Source: a virus
Strand: one strand, 5' to 3'
IMG/VR virus record: IMGVR_UViG_3300049893_001841
Location: 1 to 39,069 of that record
Length of the DNA: 39,069 nucleotides
Shown: piece after piece, positions 9,801 to 16,972 of the stretch
Numbering within the stretch: position 1 is the first letter of the stretch
Layout: each line of letters opens with the position of its first letter
The notes under the pieces: model-generated
Told to the model about the DNA's origin: nothing
The model's database searches: none
Seen by the model: only the letters and a program-made list of their open reading frames with translations
Made by a program: the position numbers and the translations under genes

Positions 9801-10324
9801 GAAAACGCCTCTTCTGTTTTTTGCACCTTTTCCGCCTGAATCTGCTCATCCGTCGCCGGAGCCATCGGTTCAAAGGGCGTCCCTTGCGATCCGGGAATAA
9901 TCTTTGCCCCGCCACGCGCATTCAGTTTTTTTTGCTGAATCGACTCCGCCGACTGTTTTTTCTTCTGTTCCTCATCCAGCGCAAACCACGGATCCACCCC
10001 GCCCTTCAACCCCTCCAAAGATTTACTTGTCCGCTCAAACACCTCATCCATCGACGCGCCCGGCATCAGGAACCCCGCGACCTCTTCATCCTTCATGCCC
10101 GCCGTCGGAACACCTTGACCCTCCAAAAACGAGCGTACAAACAAAGGCCGCTCTTCCATCGAAACACCCGTCCGCCGATTCTTCTCATAAAGCCCCGTCA
10201 AAATCCGTTCCTGCTTGCGCTCCTTCAACATCCGATCCACCACAGGCCGCTTTGCATCCGCCATTGGAACCACCGCCGCATAATGATCCAGCTCTTCATC
10301 GCCAATACGTACAAACTCGCTCAT
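866..10324 (-). CDS. 3152-residue polyvalent ejection / internal virion protein (gp16 position)
   Basis: Occupies the position of T7 internal virion protein D (gp16, about 1300 residues) but is more than twice as long. Visible parts: a helical N-terminal region with a hydrophobic Gly/Ala/Val stretch near 405-430; a zincin-type HEVLGH at 795-800; several (P/D)xRFS linker motifs near 1076, 1197, 1525 and 2027, which in phage polyvalent proteins separate effector domains; an ART-like YHGTG at 1413-1417 followed by an FDRT/FYFS pattern; a large polyvalent-protein domain around 1560-2010 containing EIQSDWHQ; a long coiled-coil region 2050-2600; and a C-terminal gp16-like region with hydrophobic segments near 3020-3095. 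It is probably injected into the host with DNA. Start overlaps the upstream stop (ATGA). No lytic transglycosylase motif was recognised. Confidence 0.85.
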   Translation of the reverse strand: MSEFVRIGDEELDHYAAVVPMADAKRPVVDRMLKERKQERILTGLYEKNRRTGVSMEERPLFVRSFLEGQGVPTAGMKDEEVAGFLMPGASMDEVFERTSKSLEGLKGGVDPWFALDEEQKKKQSAESIQQKKLNARGGAKIIPGSQGTPFEPMAPATDEQIQAEKVQKTEEAFSNSPKMVRDAYWTQMNEQARRAATLSIFYKDPQAAMDRIEPMIEDLPGDQMRMFAAVATAGRPELAKAFDERLGMSFSKVMQRRKENAKYFVRSAGAADASSALGAFNRLNEAFGDESAVQAYFENPTEEGRKKFDAVLLEAQRNNIQKLSVSLPGGQSAGLKMEGAGFTESDLIGFYRAGKQMSDWEKQYNTVSKVVQENYAPLDDKFPLTLGLLTFEDFVSGAEMGVDMVSLAAVTFAGNAVVPGAGTGIAVGATWMDHQAEMERKLVYDHGMKPVDAKLWTGVMAVPYAAAEYIQVKGLEAFTAKGLPQYLGSDRGVKMMGYYLGAWFKRSSAGTVKETGEEVVQAGIDFALKETARNFYETEGLTFDSNVQDFVDESVDAVKYMWMVGLSGAPAVGTLQGIQGSIEAGKGNRLGGFIKGATAPEFRQAARDRVMPLNEFEAEVAYRRASVDLAKMEEEAGFKGGVPQAVLDLVRSKQNEETADLADVLAPDLNKLGYRNPSAVVEVAQQELAVQSLAAERVAQRIQTVNAKLDSEMGQDDFVVPVHGPKFGLVEMALNGWAAGLDVDLDVVETPEAFKAKYGFAPDGAKAALVQGKTVVLIESRLKDHKDAYAQFRHEVLGHVGFDLTRNGPEITGKVLGLIGKETILARIPQYAQMYKAGRLTDAGLVEEFLAVLAADLRKAAVTDADKTFLEKAKGWLVQSLGAESVSVMSAREVLEITRQIMNSAFNAGALKKHSNQGTARARATEEAEQGSKEWKQRVVVQKQIQQMENDDPFISLLLQNGGILMPKLKPGQSHTDEMAAVPKRFRGTNGRGLAIDEMATYLAGELRNGDPDFGADELTAYLQDFEAKIEKLKSGNAGSSDRFYDHEAELVRRLEAGEISQSEFDAGMNALVPRFSVGKFPEYNGPTDVRAMGGDPAWEAAVTEWVKSAPDVLRFDSAEDPQNVKIVHKNTRDPAMPWRFTSFFVEESGELVPRGHEEFATKAEAVMNASEFGERKLETGNLKPEMGKVGAGDVRFSVAPPVDSSEFKTWFGDWESAWVLKWLDEAKPVASMKGDEVPHFAKLKDLSNWISADWSERFGTSIEHDKLGPVVVDKHSASSSIGHGLGSIKAQAFYLVPDALKASRVLGELPRVANKPRAFLLVAPVLIGKDSYRMIMEVRRDANIQRLYLHEVVLRENKKDSAGAFNSSAASLKGAEPQGAHHGAIYSYISELRKKQVSAVVDENGKPLVVYHGTGSNFNVFDRTKTKRGNLVDGFYFSPSADEAGIFARKTTFDKSGGNIIPVYVSLKNPSIVRGADTGAERAGHDGIIQIGADGKIKTVVAFESNQIKSVYNAGTWDGTNPDIRFSVAGLGFYSPLERVVSAFKQDTFTAYQLRGMVKNAPGVKQEELDDLGFYDWLDGIKGKVTKAQALEFIENGGPKIQEVTHYKLAPIAGWFFDDGEKKEFFTFREEAELAAKTQGVRVTEDTVYEGRTISDVDGGAKFGTYQLPGGENYREVLLTLPEQEDPSKGYFISKAGEKFRVISKTGSSIGGLFESMASAQLFLKDKLRVTDLKQRNYKSSHWDEANVLAHVRLNDRIGPNGEKILFIEEIQSDWHQAGRKKGYKVKRPDTSKWSAVRVNIGWNVSDENGPLANTPRFWNTEQEAIADVADTLADEGVPDAPFKKSWAMLAFKRVLRMAAEQGYDSVAWTPGEVQAERYDLSKQVDSISFTSWPAAGEGMGILSAYKNDQQVIKETIAEKELDGYIGKDAAIKLIESPKNPITGQRFIEGSDLKVGGDGMKGFYDQILPKEVQKYVGKLGGKVGTILIDPNQGEALAWDEMKVWNLPIPDSMRESVMQGQPRFSIEQHSDAARSAAITLAGQLLEFKKVDKRKVGDLLAKVGVSGSRVDEVLKDAKEIAGMVSAQKSFGGDLAKLIGQAEIKQHYSKQMMAAHEMGARGGAIRQRAEDEVARLMAERKKYARQLAVGFTSGELDDKNRINIADLWKKLIIEEKVRKPRLAGETEKAYAERMKVESVPVERLDLEKDSYALQVADWLHEVRSSVLRSMIAKGAPLPAGAANAFKDPLVVAEYMKTVENLLRQKLPDLNFGLARARVESRLARLESIKVLAKYDKEVGEILGEMFNAAIDQNRQEWIDYAWTLLDKVKGQIKTRQSKYSREISARSELMFKEIRTVLSMNEEEIDSEIDGILSKLDGVDNLDAQQELRDRLMVLNRFGGLNYKRLGEIADAVEWLRDTMFTELETQQKLVEERKAKAAEWKSTILAALPNKSVEGSGIKASARKMLTRGLPLKMRLNDLVRYGVPAAADAARKLVDEYSERISSANFRRMIEEDKTRAWFKSVLEKAYGTAAGPAWNELTRLRPELAKYSDDGLDMSKSQLMQLVATFSQADYRERAEMVLRFEGDVRTLAGEMRVDLDKLKGRRASEIAELELSAAFAEQAGLDVMTSAQMISALVEEGSRLGRQYMAAAAAVNDKALDDADFQVIKAFKAWYAASRGPLSDVLKDITGLPIPGDIDPNYVPVKKQYLAGGLNSASARAPVVPKGLTRRVSNFRSFDESADLIGLWLERMGDNAQFKHFGALHADLGVLFNDSDVMHKTKVVHGAAFASGLITHLQDVMSGKPDNGKYKEPAVDLIINAKTYAALGFNYRLLLQQMTSYPAFGFFVDFKEIAGYIADLKTEEGWNTFKMILQSDWSKARRASGNTQVLNETLAKMDKYSVARRYKELAMWPTMYGDALTVAMFGSGYYRAMKVEAARRGMAPDKIHEWAMDRLWEVSELSQQSGAMMNRAEWQRAGSWGRGFAMFMGPTPQYLAIQTDALREFTAAKDSGDPERRAAALKKFQRVVLINHVILPLGLNAFKILAGALMGAGFDEDDVKNILVSMLVGPYAGVYLMGTILTGAADAAFGGDGYGKDITPLNSLMRDVNYSGQAAYALATLNFEELPGLLHKLMKNNFAPYRDVSNTVKNYSD
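6758..6796 (-). repeat. heptamer repeat island (GAAACTT family) inside the 3152-codon gene
   Basis: GAAACTT/GAAACTG/GAAACCT units at about 7-bp period are translated as a KLETGNLKPEMGK linker just before a DVRFS junction. A second related stretch (7208-7240, GCTGAAAT-type) encodes IEKLKSGNAG. Both lie in linkers between domains, so the repeats were tolerated in frame. Confidence 0.8.
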
Positions 10325-11946
10325 TTTTTACCTTCCAAATAAAGTTCCCGCAAATATCCAAGATCATCCGAACCAACCACCACGCCACTAACCGCCGATC
10401 TCTGCCCGCCACCCATAGAACTCTGCCCTATGCGCTCTGCGCTCTTTGGCATACTTGCCATAAACGACCGGATATTCCGGCTTTCACGCAACGCTTTCCA
10501 TCTTGGATTCGTTTGCGTATACTCCAAAATCTCTTTTTCTGTAGGATTATCCGTCTTGACCCACGTCAAAAACCGATCCTGCTCTAAAGCCGCCTGCTTT
10601 GCCGCCTCTTCAAACGTCCAGCCTTTACCCCAGCCGAGCTCAAAATCCGTCTGCGTTTCCGTCTTCTCATCCGCAATCATGAAGGATGAAATTTCCTCTA
10701 ACACATACGCCTTTGTTTTTGCCGCCGGATTTGACGACGCATCCGCTCCATATTTTTCGCTAAACACCCGCTTCAAGAACCCGCCGTGTCCCTCTGGAAG
10801 AGAATCAATCCTATTTTGAAGCTCAAACCCCTTCGATAAATCCTTATCCGCATCGCGGTCATACGCCCTCACCTCCGGCAATAAGGCACGCGCCTCACGT
10901 TCAGCCACCTTTTGAACCTCTAAATCCGTTGCAATCTTCTTCTCTGCCTTTGCCCGATCCGCCTGCGCCTTTTGCGCCGAACGCATAATATCCACCCGCG
11001 CATCCATCGGCAGATTCAAATGCTCTGTACTTGCCAAAGTGATAGGTTCATCCGGATTCTCCAACTGCCATTTATTAAACGCCTCATAAGCCGCCCGCGT
11101 TTCCGTCACCTTCTGCTTTTCAACGCGGTATGCCGCCGCCGCAGAAGCTTCTTTGGCATGCACAATCAACTGCTTACGATCCGCCTCTTGAATATGCTCA
11201 AACGCCGCCCAGCTTCCATCCTGCTCTTTTTCAAGCATCGCCCGCTCAAACGCCGCCGCCGCTTCCTTCGCCTTAGAAGGCTCCATTGCCTCAATATTAA
11301 GAACGTTTGTTTTTGCAATGGTCATATCGGAGCGCAAAAAAGCAACCCGTCGCTCAATCTCACCCTCTTCACGAGTCAATGTTCCATTATCAATTCTCAC
11401 CTGCACCGCCGACGCAATCGTTTCACGGTCACCCATTAGCTCCGCATCTTGTTGCGCCTGCATCGCTTTCGCGTTGCTATTTCTCTTCCCAACCTCCGCG
11501 ATCCGCAATTGAGCCGCTGTTTGAAAATCTGTTTGTAGCGCATCCGCATGCGCTACAAGTTCCGCTTGCTGATCCGACCACCGAACATTAGGAATCCCTT
11601 TTTCTGATTTACCCGCAACCCACGAACTATACCGCCCATGCGCCTCATTCCAAATTTGCCGAATCTCTGCCGGATCATCTGTTTCAGAAGCCTTTAACTG
11701 CGCCTCTGTTTGAATACTTTTAAGCTGACTTTGCGCCGATAACGCATCCGCCCTTAAATCTGCCTGCTTATTTTTCGCCGCATACTCATTCGCAATCTGC
11801 GACATCTGCGCCCCAAGGCTCCCAATCACCTGCGCCCGCTCTTGCACAGCCTGAAACCTCTGCACCCCAAACCCACGTGGAACCGCCACCGGCCCTTCTG
11901 CGCGTTGATAGTTCACCGTCAAATCAATCGGTATACTTCCAGCCAT
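10321..11946 (-). CDS. internal virion / ejection protein (gp15 position)
   Basis: 541 residues, almost entirely alpha-helical, rich in Ala, Gln, Glu and Lys with long predicted coiled coils (about 45-430); no signal peptide or enzymatic motif. It lies between the gp14-like and gp16-like genes, the place of T7 internal virion protein C (gp15, about 747 residues), which lines the trans-envelope channel during DNA ejection. An AAGGAA box precedes the ATG. It overlaps the next gene as ATGA, indicating translational coupling. The assignment rests on gene order, size and composition rather than recognised sequence motifs. Confidence 0.7.
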   Translation of the reverse strand: MAGSIPIDLTVNYQRAEGPVAVPRGFGVQRFQAVQERAQVIGSLGAQMSQIANEYAAKNKQADLRADALSAQSQLKSIQTEAQLKASETDDPAEIRQIWNEAHGRYSSWVAGKSEKGIPNVRWSDQQAELVAHADALQTDFQTAAQLRIAEVGKRNSNAKAMQAQQDAELMGDRETIASAVQVRIDNGTLTREEGEIERRVAFLRSDMTIAKTNVLNIEAMEPSKAKEAAAAFERAMLEKEQDGSWAAFEHIQEADRKQLIVHAKEASAAAAYRVEKQKVTETRAAYEAFNKWQLENPDEPITLASTEHLNLPMDARVDIMRSAQKAQADRAKAEKKIATDLEVQKVAEREARALLPEVRAYDRDADKDLSKGFELQNRIDSLPEGHGGFLKRVFSEKYGADASSNPAAKTKAYVLEEISSFMIADEKTETQTDFELGWGKGWTFEEAAKQAALEQDRFLTWVKTDNPTEKEILEYTQTNPRWKALRESRNIRSFMASMPKSAERIGQSSMGGGQRSAVSGVVVGSDDLGYLRELYLEGKK

Positions 11947-11968
11947 ATTTTTCCTTTATTTACTAAAC

Positions 11969-12562
11969 TTACGGGAACAACCCGTTACTTGCGCCACCAT
12001 TCCACGGAGTCAATCGAGAAGAAGGCGCATACGTTCCCGTCGCCTTTGGAGCCGCCGCCGCTTTCGGCCCAAACCCGCCAGCCGCTCCAAAACTTGCACC
12101 CATACCGGCAATATTCCCAGCCCCGGAAATCAACGTCGTTGTCGCACCATAATCCGCCGCATCCTTATCAAACTTACCTTGATCTCGAATGATCTTTGCC
12201 CGCTCCATCGACCGCATAAAACCAGTTTCAGAAACCCGATTCCCTTCCAAGATGTTCATCTCATCCACCTTGGCCTGCTCTTCGAGCATAAACACCGGAG
12301 TTCCCGTCATCGCCAACCCATTCGCCGCAAAATCCGCCTCAATCGAAGCCCGACGCATCCGCGCCTGCTTACGTTCCTGCCGTTCCTGCGCCGACCGCAA
12401 CGCCCGCTCTTCCTCAGCACGCATCTCTTCGACTTTTGCCTGATGATCCGCGTTATACTTCGCTTGCTTCCCAGCCTCCTTCTGCCCAGTGTACGACATC
12501 GCCGTACTCGCCAGCGTCGCCGAAACCGCCATAATCAATAAAGTCAGTGTAAACGGATCCAT
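11969..12562 (-). CDS. internal virion protein (gp14-like)
   Basis: 197 residues, matching the 196 of T7 gp14. The N-terminus (MDPFTLTLLIMAVSATLAS) is a hydrophobic segment, followed by a charged coiled coil with repeated ERQERKQAR-type runs and a Gly/Ala-rich C-terminus, the usual pattern of phage internal virion protein B, which inserts in the outer membrane early in ejection. I choose the ATG at 12562, preceded by AGGAATAGAGGT, over an ORF extension that reads 14 codons into the upstream gene. Only 4 bases separate it from the tail-tube B stop. Confidence 0.8.
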   Translation of the reverse strand: MDPFTLTLLIMAVSATLASTAMSYTGQKEAGKQAKYNADHQAKVEEMRAEEERALRSAQERQERKQARMRRASIEADFAANGLAMTGTPVFMLEEQAKVDEMNILEGNRVSETGFMRSMERAKIIRDQGKFDKDAADYGATTTLISGAGNIAGMGASFGAAGGFGPKAAAAPKATGTYAPSSRLTPWNGGASNGLFP

Positions 12563-12566
12563 ACCT

Positions 12567-15137
12567 CTATTCCTTTGTGCTTTGTCGATCAATATCCAAG
12601 CCAATTGCCAGCAGATTAAACGCCTGCGTTCCGGTCGTCCGAATCATCAGCGGAGCTTTTTCTGTAGTGCCGGAATTTACATTCACCTCAACCTTACCTG
12701 TAAACAACGCATTCGACGGGTATTCAATCGCCGTCCAGCTCTCCCCATCATCCACGCTCACTTCACCACCCTGCGACGCCTTCAAATATAAAAATACCTT
12801 TGTAATCCTATAACGAACCTCTTCCAGAACATTAGGGGATTGCGCCAAGCTCGTTGGCTGAATCAAACTCGTCATCACCGCGTCCGATCCGCCCGCATCA
12901 TCCGTAAAAACAGAATTCGAATAGGAGAGTCGTTCCATTTGAAACTTCGTCCCGCGCTTCGTGCAGATGATGAGCATGTCATCCCCAGCTCCCGGAATCA
13001 CACAGCCAGACACCACCGTCGCACCAGCGAACGGATGCCGCGCCCAACCCATGATGTTCATTTCCTTGTCATACGTGAATGAAATCAGCGTATCATCTTC
13101 CGTGCCCGCCCAAATCACTGGAAACGGATTCTTTTGCACACTCAACCAACGGAACCCGCTCCCCGCAATGTCCGGACACGACACCGTTAAATTCACCCCC
13201 GCATAACCCCACTTCGCATCGGAAAACGCAATACTGCGAAGTGTCTTCTTATCGCTCTGCACAAAAATAATATCTTCCCCAATCAGCAACGCCTGAATCG
13301 GAGCCGAGCTATATGAATTTTGAACCTGAATTTTAGGCGGATTCACCCCTGAAATAATCTTATCCGAATCGCGCGACCCGGCGGAGTACTCGTTAAAATC
13401 CGTGCCGAATAACAATTCACCCTTCGAAGCCAACCAACAAAGCCGCGTCGCCCGATCCGCATTCGCTTGAATCGCCACCGGAGAAGTTTCCAACACCCCA
13501 TCCGCAAACCATTCCCAATTGTTCACCGTCGAACCCCACACCATGAATGGTTGAAGCTTCGACCCGCCCAACATCAACCGCTCATCATGGATTGCCACAA
13601 CACCCGGATACCCATTTGCCTCACTAAACGCCCCAAACTTCCAGTTCTTTGTCTGGAAAAGTTGCGTCAACGCCGTTTCAAGTGCAACCGTCACCGTCCG
13701 CGCATCTGTAAATGCTGTAATTTCAGCTATAAACGGAGTCCCTTGCGGAAATTCCAATTGCCACTTGCAATTTGTTCCATTCGTGACCGACTCATAGGTT
13801 TGCATTAAAACACGAAGTGTCACCAACGGCTCTTGAATATCGCGCGTAATTTCCCCGTTATGGTTCCCGCCGCCGCCGTTAATTACCCCGATTGTATCCC
13901 ACGTCACCCCGCCATCTACACTTTGCTGTAAAGCTAAAATTCCGCCCCACACGCCACCCTCTGTGCGAAGCGTAACCGCCCCATTTGAATAAGCAACCGG
14001 ATCTGAATTCTCATTCACCGCATCAAACACGCCAGAATAAGTTTGCGCGATATTCACCGCCGCGTAAATCTTCTGCCCGATATGATTCGCCGTAAACAAA
14101 TCATCCGTTGATTTAAGCGTTATACTTTCGATAAGTGAAGTTTTTCGCCAATACGCAGTTTCAATTGCAGGAGCCACCGGCAAAGCACGCCCCACATTAT
14201 TATCTACCAGCGAAACAAAAAACTGATCCCCGCCATTATTGCCAACTTTTTCAGTCGTAAAGGATGTTGGAAGCGTTGGATAATTATACATTGTGCCTAT
14301 ATAACCCCACGTTCCAGCATTGATCTCGATATACGTTGAACCAACCCTCAAAACAGTAAAAACACCATTTAAAATATACGCTTCTCCACTAAAACCAGAC
14401 ACCTTAACAACTCCATTCACCGGAATTGAATGCGATCCAATTGTTAAACGAACCAACCACAACGATTTAAAATAATCTTTATAACTAACATTTTTCCAAA
14501 AAATATACGCCGCCGCCGTAACCGACACATCACTCACTCCAGAATGAATCACATCGCCCGTCATATATGTAGCCGTTGAGCTATACACCGTTTTTTCAAC
14601 ATAAACCGTTATATCATCCGCATTCCATGGCAACCACGGCCCACCCGTCATCGGAGCGTTAGACAATTCCCACTCCGTATCCGCCAACCGCACCAGCTTC
14701 GCCGTCGGATAATCATTATGCGAAATATACATCACGTCATTGAGTTGCCGATCCGCCAGCTCGTTAAAATCCGCCGCCAGATAAGTGCAATCCACCGTAT
14801 CCTTAAGCGTTCCATCCGTATCAAAAATCTCAAATCGGCTCCAACTCGTATGCCCATCCGCCACATAACTAATCAGCGCCACCGTATATTTATAAACTCG
14901 GTCATACACAAAATCAAAATAACGCACCGCATCAGGATAATAAACAACCGAGTCCACTTGAACCGAATCATGCTCTAACAAAAACTCACTCGGCGGACGG
15001 CGCATAATCCCGCCGTACGGAGTCGGTAAAAAACTCTCCTGCACCAAATTGCCCTTGTGGTAAATCTCCATCTCCGAACGATGATGAAGATCCACACCCA
15101 GTACCCCGCCGCTTAAATTATGCCGGAAAACTCTCAT
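12567..15137 (-). CDS. tail tubular protein B (nozzle, gp12-like)
   Basis: 856 residues; T7 gp12 is 794. The N-terminus carries the family pattern: YHKGNLVQESF then GGIMRRP near residues 30-50, marking the tail-tube B/nozzle fold. Further in are the propeller-type motifs GVVAIHDERLMLGGS and MVWGSTVNNWEWF (about 510-535) and LLFGTDFNEYSAGS. It forms the distal tail tube of short-tailed phages together with tail tubular protein A, whose gene overlaps the start as ATGA. No signal peptide. High confidence from motif pattern plus gene order. Confidence 0.88.
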   Translation of the reverse strand: MRVFRHNLSGGVLGVDLHHRSEMEIYHKGNLVQESFLPTPYGGIMRRPPSEFLLEHDSVQVDSVVYYPDAVRYFDFVYDRVYKYTVALISYVADGHTSWSRFEIFDTDGTLKDTVDCTYLAADFNELADRQLNDVMYISHNDYPTAKLVRLADTEWELSNAPMTGGPWLPWNADDITVYVEKTVYSSTATYMTGDVIHSGVSDVSVTAAAYIFWKNVSYKDYFKSLWLVRLTIGSHSIPVNGVVKVSGFSGEAYILNGVFTVLRVGSTYIEINAGTWGYIGTMYNYPTLPTSFTTEKVGNNGGDQFFVSLVDNNVGRALPVAPAIETAYWRKTSLIESITLKSTDDLFTANHIGQKIYAAVNIAQTYSGVFDAVNENSDPVAYSNGAVTLRTEGGVWGGILALQQSVDGGVTWDTIGVINGGGGNHNGEITRDIQEPLVTLRVLMQTYESVTNGTNCKWQLEFPQGTPFIAEITAFTDARTVTVALETALTQLFQTKNWKFGAFSEANGYPGVVAIHDERLMLGGSKLQPFMVWGSTVNNWEWFADGVLETSPVAIQANADRATRLCWLASKGELLFGTDFNEYSAGSRDSDKIISGVNPPKIQVQNSYSSAPIQALLIGEDIIFVQSDKKTLRSIAFSDAKWGYAGVNLTVSCPDIAGSGFRWLSVQKNPFPVIWAGTEDDTLISFTYDKEMNIMGWARHPFAGATVVSGCVIPGAGDDMLIICTKRGTKFQMERLSYSNSVFTDDAGGSDAVMTSLIQPTSLAQSPNVLEEVRYRITKVFLYLKASQGGEVSVDDGESWTAIEYPSNALFTGKVEVNVNSGTTEKAPLMIRTTGTQAFNLLAIGLDIDRQSTKE

Positions 15138-16417
15138 TGAAAAATTTCCTCCACAAGCAGTGTCGAAATCGTTCGCGAATAAGAAGTTGAATCCGTATCC
15201 GTCCGACTCGCATTAATAATTCCAGTTGCCGACGCACTTAAAATACACGCCTGAACCTTAATTGTTCGCGCATTCGTATTTGTTGCGTTTGTCATAAGCT
15301 CAATCGAACACCCCCCCATCTCGGAAACATCCGACTGCCCGCTAATATGTGCATGGCAAGGAATGCGATTGCCTGACGACGTAGGAGACTCGATTATACT
15401 TTCACCACTTAAAACTCTCACCAACATAGGAACCGTTGCCACCGACACGCTTCCAAACATCACAACGCGAATACGTATTTTTGAATTCGCAAATCGAGGA
15501 GTGAAAGAAACCGATAACGAACTAACATTAGCCCAATTGGGAATAGCGGCGGCGTATATATTTTGCGTGGTATACTTTGGTGCATACGACAAATTAGGAA
15601 CAAAATAGCTGTGCGTATGATCAATCGCACTATAATCCGCATCATGGTCATGCGCGTTAAATATAGCCAGCGTTGGATATAAATCATCATGGTCATGCGC
15701 GTTATACACCGACAATGTTGGATACCGATCATCATGCAAATGATCAATCGCACTATAATCCGCGTCATGATGGTGCCCCGGAGCAATTACACCAATCACC
15801 CGATTAAACGCCCCCCGAAGCCCGCCACTTAACCCGCTACGCGTAGAACTATATCGCCCCCGCACCACCCGCGACATTGGGCTTTCCATATCAAAACTAC
15901 CCACCAGCTTTGCCCGTGGAAACACAACCCCCTCATATTCTTTTAAAAGCGCATTATACTTGTTCTCATTCTCCGTTACCGGCATACAAATTTCCAGTGC
16001 CAGCCGGAAATAGACACACTTCACCAACAACGCGCTCCACTCCGCCGGATTCTCAGAATACCGGATATACCTCAACGGAAAATTTTCGGTCGTTTCCGTA
16101 AACAAATAACCATTCTCAATCACATAATCTTGATCCCGATTACTTGCTGGACGTAAAAAATCACTCGGAAGTGTATATTGATACGTTCCTTCCGCCTCAG
16201 AAATCGGACTCGCCAACACAACCGAAGCCGTCAATTCCGCCCAGCGAAACTCACTTTGAACCTCACGGATCACCTGATAAATGAATCGCCGCACCGCCTC
16301 CGCCACCGCGCCGGTATCCGTCGTAATGTCGCTGAAAACCTTCTTTTCCCCAATCTTCCCAACGGCTAAACCCGCCACCTCTTCCAGACTATCTACAAAA
16401 CTCGAATGCACCGGCAT
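15134..16417 (-). CDS. tail tubular protein A (gp11-like) fused to a fibre-like His/Asp repeat domain
   Basis: 427 residues. Residues 1-195 look like tail tubular protein A (gp11, 196 residues in T7): helical N-terminus, then YQYTLPSDFLRP and the late helical part. Residues 196-427 are an extra domain that begins with HDHD/DDLYPTL/DYSAIDH repeats (about 214-268). His-x-His repeats of this kind occur in phage tail fibres, where they bind metal and hold trimers. A beta-rich C-terminus with conserved Cys follows. The protein is therefore probably the portal-tail adaptor carrying its own receptor-binding or fibre-docking extension. It is the first gene after the terminator at 16434-16464. Confidence 0.8.
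   Translation of the reverse strand: MPVHSSFVDSLEEVAGLAVGKIGEKKVFSDITTDTGAVAEAVRRFIYQVIREVQSEFRWAELTASVVLASPISEAEGTYQYTLPSDFLRPASNRDQDYVIENGYLFTETTENFPLRYIRYSENPAEWSALLVKCVYFRLALEICMPVTENENKYNALLKEYEGVVFPRAKLVGSFDMESPMSRVVRGRYSSTRSGLSGGLRGAFNRVIGVIAPGHHHDADYSAIDHLHDDRYPTLSVYNAHDHDDLYPTLAIFNAHDHDADYSAIDHTHSYFVPNLSYAPKYTTQNIYAAAIPNWANVSSLSVSFTPRFANSKIRIRVVMFGSVSVATVPMLVRVLSGESIIESPTSSGNRIPCHAHISGQSDVSEMGGCSIELMTNATNTNARTIKVQACILSASATGIINASRTDTDSTSYSRTISTLLVEEIFQ
15612..15776 (-). repeat. imperfect tandem repeats encoding His/Asp fibre motifs
   Basis: Units encoding NAHDHDDLYPTL/NAHDHDADYSAIDH recur about four times with near-identical DNA (for example AATCGCACTATAATCCGC on the plus strand appears twice). 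They are a potential site for slippage or recombination that would change repeat number. Confidence 0.8.
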
Positions 16418-16433
16418 AAACCACCCCTTTTAT

Positions 16434-16464
16434 AAAAAAAGCGGAACGGAATAACCCGCCCCGC
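16434..16464 (-). terminator. rho-independent terminator after the capsid block
   Basis: Minus strand: GCGGGGCGG, loop GTTATT, CCGTTCCGC, then seven T. The nine-pair stem includes two G-U pairs. It sits 21 bases after the stop of the small secreted protein downstream of capsid and before tail tubular A, the same position as the T7 terminator T-phi after gene 10. It would give capsid-rich transcripts with partial read-through into tail genes. Confidence 0.85.
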
Positions 16465-16485
16465 CTTTCAGCAATCAACCTCGAA

Positions 16486-16902
16486 CTACTTCACCTGAAA
16501 AACGATGCGGTACCAAACCGAAGTACTGGCCACCCCGCCATCACCCGTCAGCTTTAACACATCCGAACGATTCAACTGCACAGATCCAACCGAGCTAGTT
16601 GAAAGAGAATTCAACACAATCGGAACCTCTGCGCCGCCCACCGTCGAAAACGAACCCACACGGTAAACTTTACCGTAATCCGCCGCATTCGTAGCAACCG
16701 AAGGAATATACGTTACAGCCACCGCATTCGTCGTAGTCCCATCTACCTCGGTATACACCAACACGGGAATCGCTACATCTGCGAATGTGTTTGTAATGCC
16801 AGCAATGTTAGCCGTTGGCTTCACAACACGAGAAACAAACTCCGCCGACATCGCCGAAGCCGCCAGCATCCCAACCATCAAACTTAAAACTACTTTTTTC
16901 AT
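16486..16902 (-). CDS. small exported protein encoded next to capsid (possible head decoration)
   Basis: 138 residues with a classic signal peptide (MKKVVLSLMVGMLAASAMSA, cleavage near residue 20) and a Thr/Val/Ser-rich beta-type mature part. I take the ATG at 16902 because an AAGGAG lies about 6 bases before it; the upstream ATG of the longer frame is within a heptamer repeat. It lies between capsid and the terminator, where decoration proteins often sit, but an export signal is unusual for a virion protein assembled in the cytoplasm. Alternatives: a surface-exclusion factor or a protein that alters the host envelope late in infection. No family recognised. Confidence 0.7.
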   Translation of the reverse strand: MKKVVLSLMVGMLAASAMSAEFVSRVVKPTANIAGITNTFADVAIPVLVYTEVDGTTTNAVAVTYIPSVATNAADYGKVYRVGSFSTVGGAEVPIVLNSLSTSSVGSVQLNRSDVLKLTGDGGVASTSVWYRIVFQVK

Positions 16903-16923
16903 TTTCATCTCCTTTTTTTTAAG

Positions 16924-16972
16924 AACACGGAATGACTCATTCATCACTCATCATTCCGCATTCCTCATTCGA
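16924..16972 (-). repeat. heptamer repeat island (GAATGAG/GAATGCG family)
   Basis: Minus strand units GAATGAG, GAATGCG, GAATGAT, GAGTGAT, GAATGAG fill the spacer between the capsid stop and the next gene. Related islands lie at 19343-19395, 19560-19590, 26862-26893 and 31210-31240. Confidence 0.85.

Noticed and set aside
9374-10342. Long plus-strand open frame (322 codons) and similar frames at 7481-7978, 16787-17320, 20251-20964 and 30297-31718
   Set aside because: They lie antisense to well-supported minus-strand genes, are rich in Arg/His/Pro/Ser as expected from GC-biased antisense, and have no domains or Shine-Dalgarno sites.
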